The position numbers and the translations under genes were made by a program. A stretch of 61,770 nucleotides of DNA from Alectoria sarmentosa. Taxonomy: Eukaryota; Ascomycota; Lecanoromycetes; Lecanorales; Parmeliaceae. The stretch is taken from contig WOGZ01000208.1 in NCBI GenBank assembly GCA_009733775.1, forward strand, positions 1 through 61,770. The letters run 5' to 3'. Positions 1-11,821 of this stretch are shown here, piece after piece; within the stretch, counting starts at the first letter, position 1, and each line of letters starts with the position of its first letter. The notes beneath the pieces were generated by a model. The model did no database searches and was not told where the DNA came from. It was given only the letters and a program-made list of their open reading frames with translations.

Positions 1-285
1 AAATTGGAAAATTAAAATTAAGCCAGCCAGCTCCAGCCACAACAGGCCAGCCTGGCGAAGTTCCCCCCCTGGCAAAGATCAATGACACGTAAAAGCGATG
101 CCGCCCGGTATCTGGATATAACCACATTGATGTGACAGCCAGAACCTCCGAGCCTCGTTGGCCTGACCCACCGCCCAAACAATGGACTCCGTCAAAAGTC
201 TCAGCGTCATACACTTTGCGCCCACCCTCCCATTCTCTCATCCACGCCAACAGCCCCCTCTAGTAAATAATCGTTTCAGAACTAA
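1..285. other. 5' flank of the methyltransferase-like gene
   Basis: No gene seen. The sequence is CT-rich close to the start codon at 286, as in many fungal core promoters. No clear TATA box was recognised. Confidence 0.4.
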
Positions 286-1236
286 ATGATGCGCTTCCCA
301 CCCTTCCCCCTCCCCCACCGCAACATCCGCCTCCTCGGCCTCTCCCTCCCAACCCTCTTCTCGACCATGACCTCCTCCAAACCCTCCACCCCCGCAACCA
401 CATCAACCTTCCCCACAACCCCCTACTCCCCCTCTTCCTCCTCCTCCTCCTCCTCCTCCTCCTCCTCCACCAATGCTCCCTTCCCCTACAAGCCCGAAGA
501 CTTCCTCCGCGCCGACGAATCTTCCGACACGGATTTCTACTCCACGCCCCGCTTCGTCACGCACATCGACGATCACGCCATCTCGCTCTTGAAACAATAC
601 TATGCGGAAACACTGCCGAGGACAGGGCGGGTGTTGGATTTATGTTCGAGCTGGGTGAGCCATTTCCCCAGGGAGATGGAGGAGGGGGCTGCGGTTGGGA
701 AGAATGGCGGGGGTAGGGAAGAGGGGGGTTTGGAGGTCGTGGGATTGGGCATGAATGCGAAAGAATTGGCTGCGAACCCGATATTGAAGGAGACGGTACT
801 ACAAGATTTGAACGCGGATCCGACCATCCCTGCCTCCTTGGCCCCTCTCCACGCGACCGTCTGCGTCGTCAGCATTGATTACCTCACTAAGCCCCTGTCC
901 GTCCTCTCATCGCTACGGGAGCGAACGGTCGAAGGAGGCAGCGTGCACCTGATCATTTCAAATCGCTGTTTTCCCACCAAAGCCGTCGGGCGATGGCTGA
1001 GAATCAGTGAAGAAGAGCGGTTGACGATGGTGGGGGATTATCTCTGGTGGAGTGGATGGAGGGGGATTGAAATAGTGGAGGTGTGTGATGGGAGGATGAA
1101 GGAAGGAGAGGGAGCAGGAAGTGGAGGGTTGGCGAGATGGATAGGTATGTTTGGAGGTGTCGATCCGTTGTGGGTTGTCAGAGCTGTCAACGTTGCGCAC
1201 GCTGGAGGTAGGGGGGAAGAGAAGAACGAGCTTTGA
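286..1236 (+). CDS. SAM-dependent methyltransferase-like protein (single exon, 316 aa)
   Basis: Uninterrupted reading frame. Residues 1-35 are basic and hydrophobic and could be an organellar targeting peptide. Residues about 35-65 are a Ser/Thr/Pro stretch with a long serine run. The folded part starts near residue 70. It has a degenerate SAM-binding motif I (RVLDLCSSWVSHFP, near residue 113), a VVGLGMN strand with acidic/small-residue loop, and a motif IV-like strand (ATVCVVSIDYLTKP) followed by an HLIISNR strand. These features match a class I methyltransferase-like family that I know from fungi and plants as uncharacterised proteins. Substrate is unknown. A second in-frame ATG at 367 could start a form lacking the targeting-like leader. 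The gene converges on the long minus-strand gene that ends at 1521. Confidence 0.7.
   Translation: MMRFPPFPLPHRNIRLLGLSLPTLFSTMTSSKPSTPATTSTFPTTPYSPSSSSSSSSSSSSTNAPFPYKPEDFLRADESSDTDFYSTPRFVTHIDDHAISLLKQYYAETLPRTGRVLDLCSSWVSHFPREMEEGAAVGKNGGGREEGGLEVVGLGMNAKELAANPILKETVLQDLNADPTIPASLAPLHATVCVVSIDYLTKPLSVLSSLRERTVEGGSVHLIISNRCFPTKAVGRWLRISEEERLTMVGDYLWWSGWRGIEIVEVCDGRMKEGEGAGSGGLARWIGMFGGVDPLWVVRAVNVAHAGGRGEEKNEL
433..469 (+). repeat. (TCC)n coding microsatellite
   Basis: A run of TCC triplets encodes the polyserine tract of the methyltransferase-like protein. Such tracts vary in length between strains. Confidence 0.85.
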
Positions 1237-1520
1237 GGGCATGGAGAAGCGAATTTAATGAGATCCTGTATCATATCAAGTCGAATATTATCCATGTTAC
1301 GGCCAGTGACCCGAACGGCAAGCTTGGTATCTTGAGCGCCTGCCACGGATGTAAGACAAATGCAGAGAACCCCCCAAACGACAGCCTGCGTTCGCTCCCT
1401 TTCAAACGCTCCAATGTACAAGAATCGAATGCAAGTGAAGAAATTATGTCCCCGTCCATGGTGTCCATCCACCGTCCATGGATTCATATAGGATGACGTC
1501 AAGGGACACTGTCGTTGACA

Positions 1521-4500
1521 TCACCGCCCACCACTCAACTCCCCATTACCCTTCAAGAAATCCTTCGCATCTTTGTCTCCACCGTTGGCAGCAAATTCCA
1601 TCCAATGGAAAACAACAGCAAAGGTGGATCGATCCAGTGCTCCCTTCTCCTTGTCGCCAGTCCTCGCATCTGTTGACATTACTGACTTGTAAACGTCTTT
1701 TGCCATGGAGAAGGGCATTGTGATGCGTGGTAGTAGTTCAGGATGGGTGAGGTAAAAGAGGCCGAGCTCCCGAGCTGCAGCGGGAGAACCCTCCTTCGCA
1801 GTGATAAGCCAGATGTTCGCGGCATCGCGGAGGGTGGTATTTATGAGGGCAGCGTCAGTGAGAGGATCGGATGACTTCGAGGAAGAGATATGGTAAGCAG
1901 TGATGTGGCTCGCACGATTAATCATGGATTCGCAAAGGTCTTCCTTAAGCGCCAGCGCTGCAAGACCAGCGTCCCAAAAAGCTTTACCCTGTGCTGTTTG
2001 ATCCAGGGTTTCTGAAGGTATGAAAGCGGCTATGTACTGAAGGTCTCGAAACAGAGTTAGAGGACGCAGCTTCAAGTCTCGGAAGATAGAAATGAGGGTG
2101 ATTACGATGTCATCGGTACCAGGGGTGTGAGTGGACGCAGAGGTTGATTGCGAGCCTAGCTGAATGAAGCCATGATGTCGACCCTGAGATCTCAAGGTAC
2201 TAGCTCGACGCTCAGTACAATTAGCAATGACTTCCTCAAGACTTGTGGCCTTGGTTCTGGGCACATTTCTGCTGCGGAGAGCGAGGTCGCCATGAGATCG
2301 TTGCTGTCTGAATTCAGGGTCTGCGGTGTTGGCAGTGTGATGAGTTGTTAATGAATCCTGCGCCGACCTAATGACTAGATCTTCGAGCTCATACAGTAAT
2401 TGCAGCTTCGCACAAGGATCGGGAGAGAGTGACATCTTCTTCAGAAGCGTTGCGTAAGCCTCGGAGAAGGGAAAAGAGCTACTCTCATCTCCCTGTGGAC
2501 TAGCAAGGCTAGAGTCCCCTCCTCTCTGGTGTAGGTCCACGGAGTGAGGATCGTTCGAAGAGCCATCCTGATGAGAGGAGACCTCGGCACGGTTGTCTTT
2601 GTCTTCTAATTCCGTCACTGGTTCTGATCCTAGTGTCTTCTCGACATCTCCGTAATCACACTGATTGGCGATACAGTCATTAATCCAGGCGTCTGTCTCG
2701 GTACCTTGATTCCATAGCAGATATCCAAGGTCACTAATCAATAGGCTGCGGAGACTTGTTTTGATGTTTTCAGAGAAGGCCACTTTTGCGGGTGGGTAGT
2801 CTGCCTCATTGTTTGGTTGGGAGGTCCTATCTCCAAAGATTGGATAAGAAGAAGATGGTATTGTCGCTTGAAAAGGTGATGTAGAGCTGAAAGGATTACT
2901 CGACCAAGATCTCGGAGGAGACGTCGGCGTAGGAGGCAAAAGGGGGCGGATCCCATGTAATCCAAACCCCGTAAAAGCGGGAGAGGGTTGGGCAGCGTTC
3001 CAAAAACCACTGAAGTTGCTCGAAGCAGGTTTGGCCTTGGGACTGGGGAATGCCTTGCCAGGATAATTTGAAGAATGCAACACTGGAGAGGGGGAATTAG
3101 GAAGGCTCATGTATGATGATGTATGTGCACTGGAGATCAAGCGCTGTGCGTCAAAGCTGGCCTTTTCACGCCTGAAAAGATTGCTAGACCATAAGACCGG
3201 ATTCCTGACCGGGCTGGGACCCGCTATCTTACCAATAGATTTCTGAATCTCGAAACAGAACCGGTGGATCCTTTCCTCGCCCTTGCAGAAATTCTCGATA
3301 CTTCTGCGGGTAAGCCACCTGGATGTAAGTTCAACCTGCTCATCGGCAAGCTTGGATTGGCCACCGTAATCCTTCGGGGCCGAAAGCGCTTCCAGGGTTT
3401 GGGCTTCGGGCCTAGAGAATGTCCCAGATCCTCGAAGTCGTTGGCGGGCCCAATTAGCTGTACTGGCAGGTTGGTTTGCGCGCTTCGAGCTTGCCATGGC
3501 TCGCAAGGCGCGTGTGACATGCAGAGCTTCTTCGTATGGCGCGGAGTGTTTAACGTCGGACGAGTACCACATTTTGACTCGCAAGGCTTTTCGCTGCTCT
3601 TCCATTTGGGCTAGGACAGATTTTTGGTGTCTTCGCAAATTTTCCAGAGAGCGCAGCCGAACCTCGCTAGCCTTCCCTGTGTGGGTGGAAGCTTCCAACT
3701 TCCTCTGAAGATCGTCTGCGATATCGCCAAGGAGAGAAGAATTTGCTGTTGGTGATTTAGTAGAAGAAAGGAACTTGCGATAGACGCTAAGGGTCTGCCA
3801 CCAGAAATGGGCTGTACCAAAGTCCATACCAGACCGAGCAATATCCAGGGAGGCCGTCATAAGGTCCACAAGTGGATTAGATTGGTCTGAAGCAAGTATG
3901 CATTGTACCCTGACAGGAGCCACCAGATCACGGACATCTGATATGTCGGTCTGGCCTAGCAGTTTGACAATGCCTCTTTTCAGAACTTCGAGGTCTCCTG
4001 TATGGTCCATGGTCTCCAAGCCCCTGGTATTTCTCATTGATGTGGGACTTAAGTAAAGTGTGGTTCCATCGCCCGAATAATACATCAGAGTCCAAGCAGT
4101 GTGTGAAAAATCCGAGTGTGAGCCGCCGCCAGGTCCCAGCAGATTTGTCAACCTCCGAGAAATGCTTTTCAGTAGCAAAGGAAGCTCCGGATTCGAAAAA
4201 TCAAGGCTTTTGGGTGGCTCTCTTCCATGTTCCACTTTGGAGGGGTCATGAGTGTCCTCCTTTCCGGTAGGTGCATCATCCGGCAAGGCTTCGCTGACAA
4301 CTGTTCTGCTGGTCGTGGAAGTCCCACTGGTACTCGGTGCGAAAGACGAGGCCAACGCACTATTCACATCACTCGTGCTAGCGTTAAGTGTTGAGGATCC
4401 AGCGGTAGATGGAGGAGCGACGTCAATCTCCCGGGAGTCTTTGGTGCCAGGAACAAGCGGCCGATCTGGATAGAGTGTCTGAATCAGGCCAATGATGTCC

Positions 4501-6281
4501 AAAGGACTTAGCATCAGGAACCTTGTTGAGGAACTCTCATCCCATTCTGGAGTCCTCAACGGAGTCCTTGGGTCCTCAAGGGGTGGCTCAAAGCATCTGA
4601 AGATAGCCATGATCCCGTCTCGTACCTCAGGCTTCACAAGGACTCCATTATCGCTGAAGCTGTCTCAGTCTCGCCTTGCTTACGTTGAAAATGCTTGCCG
4701 ACGTACCATTGAAGTGTCACGTCGAAGACGCGCTGCTGCATCTGAACAACGAGCTTTTGCAGGATCATCTCCCTTGCAGTACCGTCGATGTGGTGTGTCA
4801 TCATAAGACCACGGACCTATAAAATTAAGCTATCAAGTAAGCAGCAAGATCGGGGAGCTTACCTCGGGATAGACAACGATGCTGGATATAAATGTTGCAA
4901 AGTACCACCTACAGAAAATGAAATGCTTTGCCCGAAGCCTAAGCTTCCGGTTTTCAATCTTGCGCAAAATAGCATGAACAAAGATCAAAGCAGTCTCGGG
5001 GACGGTCTGGTGATGTGGTTCCGAGGTAAGCAGCCCAAATAGGTCAGTAAGCGCCTTGTCGAAGAAACCAGCTTCCGCTACTGCAGCCTTGGCGTTGTGC
5101 ATCTCGATGGGATCATTGAAAGCCACTGCCTGGCTGCCTTCCGGGTCCAAGAGAAATGATCCTTCGGCTAGAATTCTCATCAGGTACGTCTCTATCCTCG
5201 GCTTCATGCTCCAGTCCTGGAAATTGGCAAAAGCATCAAGAGTAGCTATAACAAGTTCATCGCTGCCTGGCTTTCCCTCTTTGAATCCTTCGGTGAAATT
5301 TCTGGAACAGATTGTAGACCATATGTCTGTCCTTCGAAAATGCTCAGAAGAGCCAGGCCTCGAAGAGGAATCGAAAACACCATATAGCAATGCAAATAAC
5401 GGATCCTGATTATGGAATCGATGAAGGTTGTCCATTCTCCGGGAAAGCTTCATCATCTGGCTATCCCTACTATAAAATTGGGTCTTTCCGTGGGAGTGGT
5501 TTGGTAAAACCGAGAAGTCAATGCCCGCAGGGTGATACGATGAAGTCAGGGCCGTGAGTTCCGATGGGAACATACCCGAGATTCGGTCAGACAGAAAACT
5601 AGGCTCGGTCCTGATCCAGGTGAGGAATGCGATGATAAGCTCCTGGTCATCCGGTGGCAGCAATTGGACACAAGATCGTCTCTCCAAGTCTTCGGGATGT
5701 AAAGCATTGATCTCAGCTTTTGGACCAGGAGGATTGATGGTAGCTCCAGCCGTGTCGCAGGACGCCTGGAGTTGCTCACAGGCCTCATACAGACCTGCAA
5801 ATCCAGCCTGGTCGTCGGTCTTGTATTGATCGATCAAGTTACCGTATGCGACAGAGAATGTGCTCATTAGCCTCCTGTCAAGTCCGCATGATAGGCTAAG
5901 ACAGTCGGTATCGGTCTCGATAGAAAGGGTCCGGGATCTTTGATACCTCTCCATTTCCGCCAGATGGGCGAGCTCCTCCAGGGAGATGGGATATGGGGCA
6001 TAGGCTTCTGCTGCCGATGATCCACCTTTTGTATCTGCCAAGGATCTTTCTGATGTGAGATCCGTGTTGTCGGGAAGTACGTCCTCCCGATTTACAAGTA
6101 CACTTGTGGGATCCAGCGCTCCTGCTTGCACCTTGCCCTCGGTATCCGCCTCTTCATCCGAGTCAACGTTGGATGATGGCAACGGTATCTTCAATTCGAT
6201 CGGAAGCTCTTCTGGATCCTGGGCTTCTATTGGGGAGGCAGTGACGGAGGTAAAGGCGGAAGCGTCCGAAGTGACCGGCAT
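1521..6281 (-). CDS. Large conserved protein, RasGAP-like fold (tentative), at least 3 exons
   Basis: Exon 1 runs 6281-4863, exon 2 4816-4684 and exon 3 about 4642-1521, giving about 1555 aa. Intron 1 (4862-4817) has a clean GTAAGC donor and TATAG acceptor and keeps frame. The second intron starts at a good GTAAGC donor (4683), but the only in-frame acceptor gives just 41 nt, so this junction is uncertain. The exon 1/2 part contains a helical stretch (ETALIFVHAILRKIENRK, then RWYFATFISSIVVYPE and TAREMILQKL) that resembles the end of RasGAP-type domains. The C-terminal end (SPAAARELGLFYLTHPELLP; FAANGGDKDAKDFL) has a Sel1-like helical-repeat flavour. Between them lies a Ser/Pro-rich region. 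First in-frame ATG is 6281. The frame stays open upstream to a possible acceptor near 6342, so an additional 5' exon is possible. Function not established. Confidence 0.6.
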
Positions 6282-8587
6282 TATGGTGGAGGCCAAAGCT
6301 TCATTGGTCAGCGTTTGAACTTCAATAATGAGAACACGTAGAGACTGTGGGAGCCTAGTTGCCTCCCTACGCTATTCCTTGCGCCACCGATTGAAAAGGA
6401 GGAACGTACAAGACAGACTGCGAGTATGCCCATGCATGGAGTAGGCGTGCTCCATGCTGTCCACCATGTCATCGGGAGCCTGTATATAGTAGGGCAAAGA
6501 TTTTGCCCCAATTCATTTGCCTCCACTTCGACATTGACCGCCGCGAATACACCTGGACGTCTTTAGTGCGGGCGAGCTGAGTATTGTCGCTAATATCTCC
6601 GAGTCGTCCCAGGCGTTAGTGACGCTGGTTTTGATGCCTCACGTCGGCGTGGACACATTATCGATGAATATATGTGTTCACAGACGAGTGCTGATGACCT
6701 CGTGCCGCAGGGATGTAGGAGAATATGCTGGCGCAATGCTTGTACAAGTCATGCAGATTCGTGCAGGAATGGTGTGGGAGAGTGGTAATAGCATGCGCAG
6801 CCAAGTAAGCCTCGTCCACATGATTGGGCGGGGTTCGAGGACGCGCTAGTATGCTATCGGTCTAGCCGTTCTAGGTCTACATCGAATATCCCCTCCAATT
6901 ATTGATGAGTTTCTGTTTACGTACATTGGTAGTCTTTTGGCGGGCGAAAGTCTTGCTTGACAAAAGATTTGTTATTACTGATGCTACATAGTCAGACTCC
7001 TGGCATCACGATGTACCGGGACCACAACGCAGTCATCAAGGGCGAAGATGGCATCTGTCGACATCGGGCCCAATGCCGACGTTCCAACACGTAGCAAAGA
7101 CGCCCTGGATAAATACGGAAGTCATCGCTTTGACATTTCTTTCGCGTTTGGACCGTTACCCAGTAGTTCTTGGAGTCGTTTGTGTCAAATGATTGCGCTG
7201 TCAGCATAGGTAGATCAGCGTTTTTTTGACGGCCAGGCTTTTTAGTTGCAGATTTTTGTCCGGAAGATCTCCAACCTGGAAATCACTAGCAAATCATCGC
7301 GAGGTCGACAGTCTGGTGTGGCTCGCCTATCGACATCCTTCAAGTCTTTCGGGACTTTTGACTCGGTCTGACAGGTTGGCGCGATACTCATCTGAATTTC
7401 CTACATACTCGAAGACTTGGAGACGTCGCGTATGGTAACAAGCCCCGTGATACGAAAGAGCCCCAGTGAGTGATGGCCGATGACTGCATCGCGGAATTCT
7501 GCAGATTGCAATGCCGCCGGCCAACTATGCGCTGGCATTGCAGAATTATCACAGCCCTGTGCCCTGCTCAACTTACCAAGAAAATTGGCTTCTCGGCTTT
7601 GAGACAAGAACAACGCACAGGACAAAGGGTTGTAAATCGATTACAATGGGACGAGGGGAACGGCTGTGCAGAAAACGTGCGTTTGAAAGGTCATTGGCTT
7701 CTGTCACTTCGTACCTTACATTGTTCTTGCATGATCTTGCTTCCTCGAAAACAGGCCCACTATTCCGGACTGAGGGCCGTCGATACGCAGACACTCCTTT
7801 GGGAAATGAGAAAGGCTTGGAAGCCGAATCTGGAAAGACATACAGAGGTATGTACAGATGGCCGAAACACAGCCAAGTTCAGACAAGCGACAGAATCCTT
7901 CGTTGTTCGAATAGCTGGTACTATTCTTGATGACTGTTCGATACGTGTGGTTAATAGTTGAGATTCAATGATGAAAAGAGAAGGCAAGGCCACCAGCCTT
8001 TCGATGAAGAAGACACCGCTTGAGTCATCCGACGGAAGACAATGTATGACTTTGCTTCAGGGCGCCAAGTGGCCATGATGCTCACGATGCTCACAATCGT
8101 GTCGAAACCACTCCCAGACGGAATGTAGAGACTCCTGATCCTGGATGGCCGTGGATCGATTTGGCATCAGAATATATCGCGGTCCGTACTAGAACAAAGC
8201 CCCAAATATCGATGTAATGTCTAGAGACATACGAGCCATGTACGGCAGATCGAAATAACAAGAGAAGATGAAGTACCTACTGCGTAGAACGTGAGTCTTA
8301 TTGGCGCGTCGAAGAAACATGGGATTGTTTTTGCCGCATTCCAGCTTGGGGGGAAAGCTAAAAGGGGGGTCCGGAACGGGAGAAGCTTCCACCGATGAAT
8401 CACGCTTTGGCTGGGGTTGCCCGCCAAAATTAGCTCACCACACAGAAAATTATCTCATTCTCCATTCACATGTTACACCGACATTGAGATTTCACCACCC
8501 AAATATCCCACTCGTTGCTCTTGCAGCACGTTATGACATAGCTTTACCTTCTCAGATCTTATACAAGCACCAAAGCCCCCGTGATCC
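6282..8587. other. Intergenic region, no supported gene
   Basis: About 2.3 kb between the long minus-strand gene and the SAM decarboxylase leader. Only short overlapping frames without family resemblance were seen on both strands. The last 150 bases are CT-rich and probably hold the SAM decarboxylase promoter. A minimal ATG-ACA-TAG reading frame at about 8534 may lie at the transcript edge. Confidence 0.45.
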
Positions 8588-8735
8588 ATGAGCAACAAAG
8601 ACCTGCTACGCTTCCTCTCAAAGCCTGCTAAGTGAGTCTTACTTCAAGCACGAGACCTCGTCGAACTCTCAAAGGCAGCTTTGCAGTATGGTCATTGAAC
8701 TCTGGCTGATTCTGCTATCACACAGGCCCAGATAA
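8588..8735 (+). promoter_or_regulatory. uORF in the SAM decarboxylase leader (intron-spanning, 17 codons)
   Basis: ATG at 8588 opens a short frame crossing a leader intron (8632-8725). After splicing it reads MSNKDLLRFLSKPAKPR and stops at TAA 8733-8735. If the intron is retained it stops two codons earlier at TGA. From 8736 up to the main start at 9180 the leader contains no other ATG, so the uORF is the only upstream initiation codon in that stretch. Polyamine-pathway mRNAs, including SAM decarboxylase of plants and animals, are known to carry regulatory uORFs. A polyamine-sensing role here is inference. Confidence 0.6.
8632..8725 (+). other. Probable 5' leader intron of SAM decarboxylase
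   Basis: GTGAGT donor at 8632 and CACAG acceptor ending at 8725 give a 94-nt intron. The single ATG present in the leader between the uORF and the main ORF (about 8684) lies inside it and is therefore removed, which supports it being spliced. Confidence 0.6.
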
Positions 8736-9179
8736 CACTCGCCTCAAGAATTCGGAAAAATTCCACAACCTTCTCTCCCAAACCAAACCGTGCATCCTCG
8801 TTTGCTTGCACGGCGCGAGGATCATAACATAGCCAAGATTCCTTGGTACAAAGATTTCTTCATCCCCCTCTCAGCTCGACCTCCATAACGACCCCAAAGT
8901 CAGAATACAACACCCCCCCTTCTGCTGCTGGCTTAAGCCAGCCTCTACATCTTCCCACCGAGCGTGGGCCTTCTCTTCTCAGGCGGACGCCGCACTGTTC
9001 GTCTGAGTGGGAGATTGCGCTCCACGGTGCTTTCGGGTGAGACTGGAGTAACACCATCTTAAAAATTCAGCCTATAGCGGTTGCGTGTGTTGGCCTGCTA
9101 CGTCCTTCCGCCACCTAGTATAAACTCGAGAATAGCGGCTGCATCGAACCAAGGTCTTCGACCGAGCTACCGCACGGAG

Positions 9180-10850
9180 ATGGTCAACACTGAAATTCCC
9201 AAGAATTACACAGCATCTCCGTCCTCTTTTAGTGGGACACCACATCTGACTATCAATCGTGATGTTGCAGTGGATCTTGACTCCAGCAATGCATTTGAAG
9301 GTATGCATCTCAAGGGACTACCATACTTGGCGATATACTGACTTGATGCAGGGCCTGAGAAGCTACTAGAAGTATGGTTCAGCGCTTCTTCCAACTCCCT
9401 TCCAGCAGCCTCTGCTCCGGCAGGGTTGAAAGTCGTATCCCCTGAAGTATGGAAAGATATGCTTGAGCTGGTCAACTGCAAGGTCCTTTCCGTTGTCGAA
9501 TCGGAACATGTCGACGCCTACTTGCTATCCGAGTCCAGCATGTTTGTCTTCCCTCACAAGCTCATACTCAAAACATGCGGCACAACTACACTACTCAGCG
9601 GCTTGCCAAGAATCCTCGAAATCGCAGCCTTAGTTGCTGGATTCCCGCACGTGCTTGCCAATCAGACCGTCGGAACTGGCATTGCAGCCAAACCTTACCG
9701 AGTTTTCTACAGCAGGAAGAATTTTCTGTTTCCTGACCGTCAACGGGGACCTCACCGAAGCTGGAGAGACGAAGTCAAGTCACTCGACAGGCTCTTCCTT
9801 GGGGGTAGCGCATATATGATTGGGAAAATGAACGGCGAACACTGGTATCTGTACCTAACGGAGCCCAACACAATTCTGACACCTCCTGCGACACCCGAGA
9901 GACGTGAGACGGAGACGAAACTGATGGACCTCCCAATGTCCAGTTCGACCATGAAGCTCTGCGACTCATACGACGACGACCAAGATGAGACCCTAGAACT
10001 TCTTATGACAGACTTGGAACCAGAGAATGCCAAGAAATTCTATCTTGACCACGCGAGTGCGGTCGCGGAGGGTCGATACTATCAAGAAGCACACAAGGCG
10101 CGCATTGATGCTGAGAAGCATGTAGGAGACATCAACAGTCTTTCCTCCAAAATCGTCAAAATACCGAATAAGGGGTTCCTCAAGACCATCGATGAGAACA
10201 CGGATGTATTCAGTAATACATCTTCTGACCCTGGGGATCTCATGTCCGACGAATCTGATCTTGAATACCCGGAAGAACTTATGACAGAAGGACATGCTCT
10301 TGGTACTGTTGTTTCTGAAGCCTGCGGACTCGCAGAGGTCTACCCGACGTCGAAGTACCCGGACGCCCGAGTTGACGCCTACCTTTTCACCCCTTGCGGG
10401 TTCTCCGCAAACGGCGTCATTCCTGCTCCGAATGGCCCCGAGGCTACTCATTACTTCACTGTTCACGTCACGCCGGAGTCTAATTGCTCTTACGCATCCT
10501 TCGAGACCAACGTTCCTAGCAAGCAAACGGGTCGTGAGACTGCAGATGTGATTGAGCAGGTGGTCAACATCTTCAAGCCCCTCCGTTTTTCAGTGACACT
10601 GTTCGAAGGCAAGAAGCTTGACGATGAGATGGATGGTAATGCGGGCGAGAACGGCAACGAGACAGCTAACAAGATCAAGGCGTTGGAGAAACAGGTGGCT
10701 AGGAAGGGAAGCCGTCTCGACCAGATTCGAGGTTACAGACGTGTGGATCGAATCGTGCACGACTTGGAAGGCTATGAGCTGGTCTTCAAGTACTACGAGA
10801 GGTTTGATTGGGAGGGCGGAGCGCCAAGGCTGGGCGAGGTTGGCTTCTGA
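9180..10850 (+). CDS. spe2: S-adenosylmethionine decarboxylase proenzyme
   Basis: Pyruvoyl enzyme that decarboxylates S-adenosylmethionine to supply the aminopropyl donor for spermidine and spermine synthesis in the cytosol. Two exons (9180-9300 and 9352-10850; 51-nt intron, GTATGC/GCAG) encode 539 aa. The junction restores the family motif FEGPEKLLEVWF. The self-cleavage site lies in YLLSESSMFVFP, with cleavage predicted between Glu101 and Ser102, so that Ser102 becomes the pyruvoyl group. The following LILKTCGTTTLL block carries the conserved catalytic Cys. The protein is longer than the 396-aa yeast enzyme, mainly through an acidic insert around residues 270-345 and a charged C-terminal part, as is usual in filamentous fungi. 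The start context (GGAGATGG) is good, and no ATG lies upstream for 440 nt except the uORF at 8588. Confidence 0.95.
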
Positions 10851-11821
10851 CTACATGATGGATGGATCTGGCCAGGAAGGACTTCTCAAGTCAAGCAGGA
10901 TATATGATGCGGGGAATGAGTCGATGCGAAAAAGGATAGACGGAATACGCGGAGGTAATGTGCTTTGTTCAGCGTTGGTTATCTCTCTTCTCCAGGGCGG
11001 GCTTTTCGTTTCCAGTCCGTGGGCGCTTGATTTGAGTAAGGCAGGGCGTTTTCTTCTAAAGGCGGCTCTTTAACAGAGCGCTGCAAGTACTCTTTAGATA
11101 GGGTCAATCACAAGCTCGCCTCTCCGCTCAGGTCCCCATCCCCGACCACTCCGGAACAAAACCAATCCGCCTACAGCCCTGGAATAAGATCTGCATCCTG
11201 GATCCTTCGAACGATGTCCAGACCCCATCTACCTATGCGGGCATTCGAAGGCCGCATATCCCAACGAGATCCTCGGTCTCTGCATCCATCGAGCTCAAAA
11301 CGGTGCACGCTTCGGGGACCTTTTTTTTGGGCCCGTCATGCGTGTCAGATCTCCAGCCTGGACGCATACACGACGCTACGATATCGCCGCTGTCGGAATC
11401 CCAAATGCCTTGCGGTCGTTGTGTTTGTCGCTGTGCGATTTGGTTTGCTACTTCTTTGGTTTGTTCCTTTGTTTGTTTGCTTGTTTCAGGTAGCGATGCA
11501 ATGATCTGGCCTTTCAGCCCAGAATGTGTATGTAAGAATGTCCTCTCCTTTTCTCTCGGCGGGCTAACATGGTTCCCATTTATTATTGGCTTGGCCTCAG
11601 TGATTTTGCCCACTCCTTCCTCTTTCTCTCTTGTCGTGTGCGGATTTTTTCTTTGACGGCTGACCAGGGGCTTTGTGCGTTCTTTGCGATTATGACATTT
11701 TCGATCATAATGTCTTTGTGCTCGACACTTGGTTATAGATATATATATATACGCAACAATTTGATCATGCTTCCGATTCCTTCTACAGCGACCTGCAACT
11801 TGGAGTCTGTGGGCATCCGGC
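10851..11821. other. Intergenic region between SAM decarboxylase and amidoligase genes
   Basis: No supported gene. It contains T-rich and TTTG-rich stretches and a short (AT)n run at about 11737-11751, close to the amidoligase start. It probably holds the 3' UTR of the former and the promoter of the latter. Confidence 0.4.

Noticed and set aside
7470..7961. 163-codon frame and overlapping frames at 7.2-8.0 kb
   Set aside because: Several overlapping frames of similar length on both strands, none with family resemblance or splice signals.
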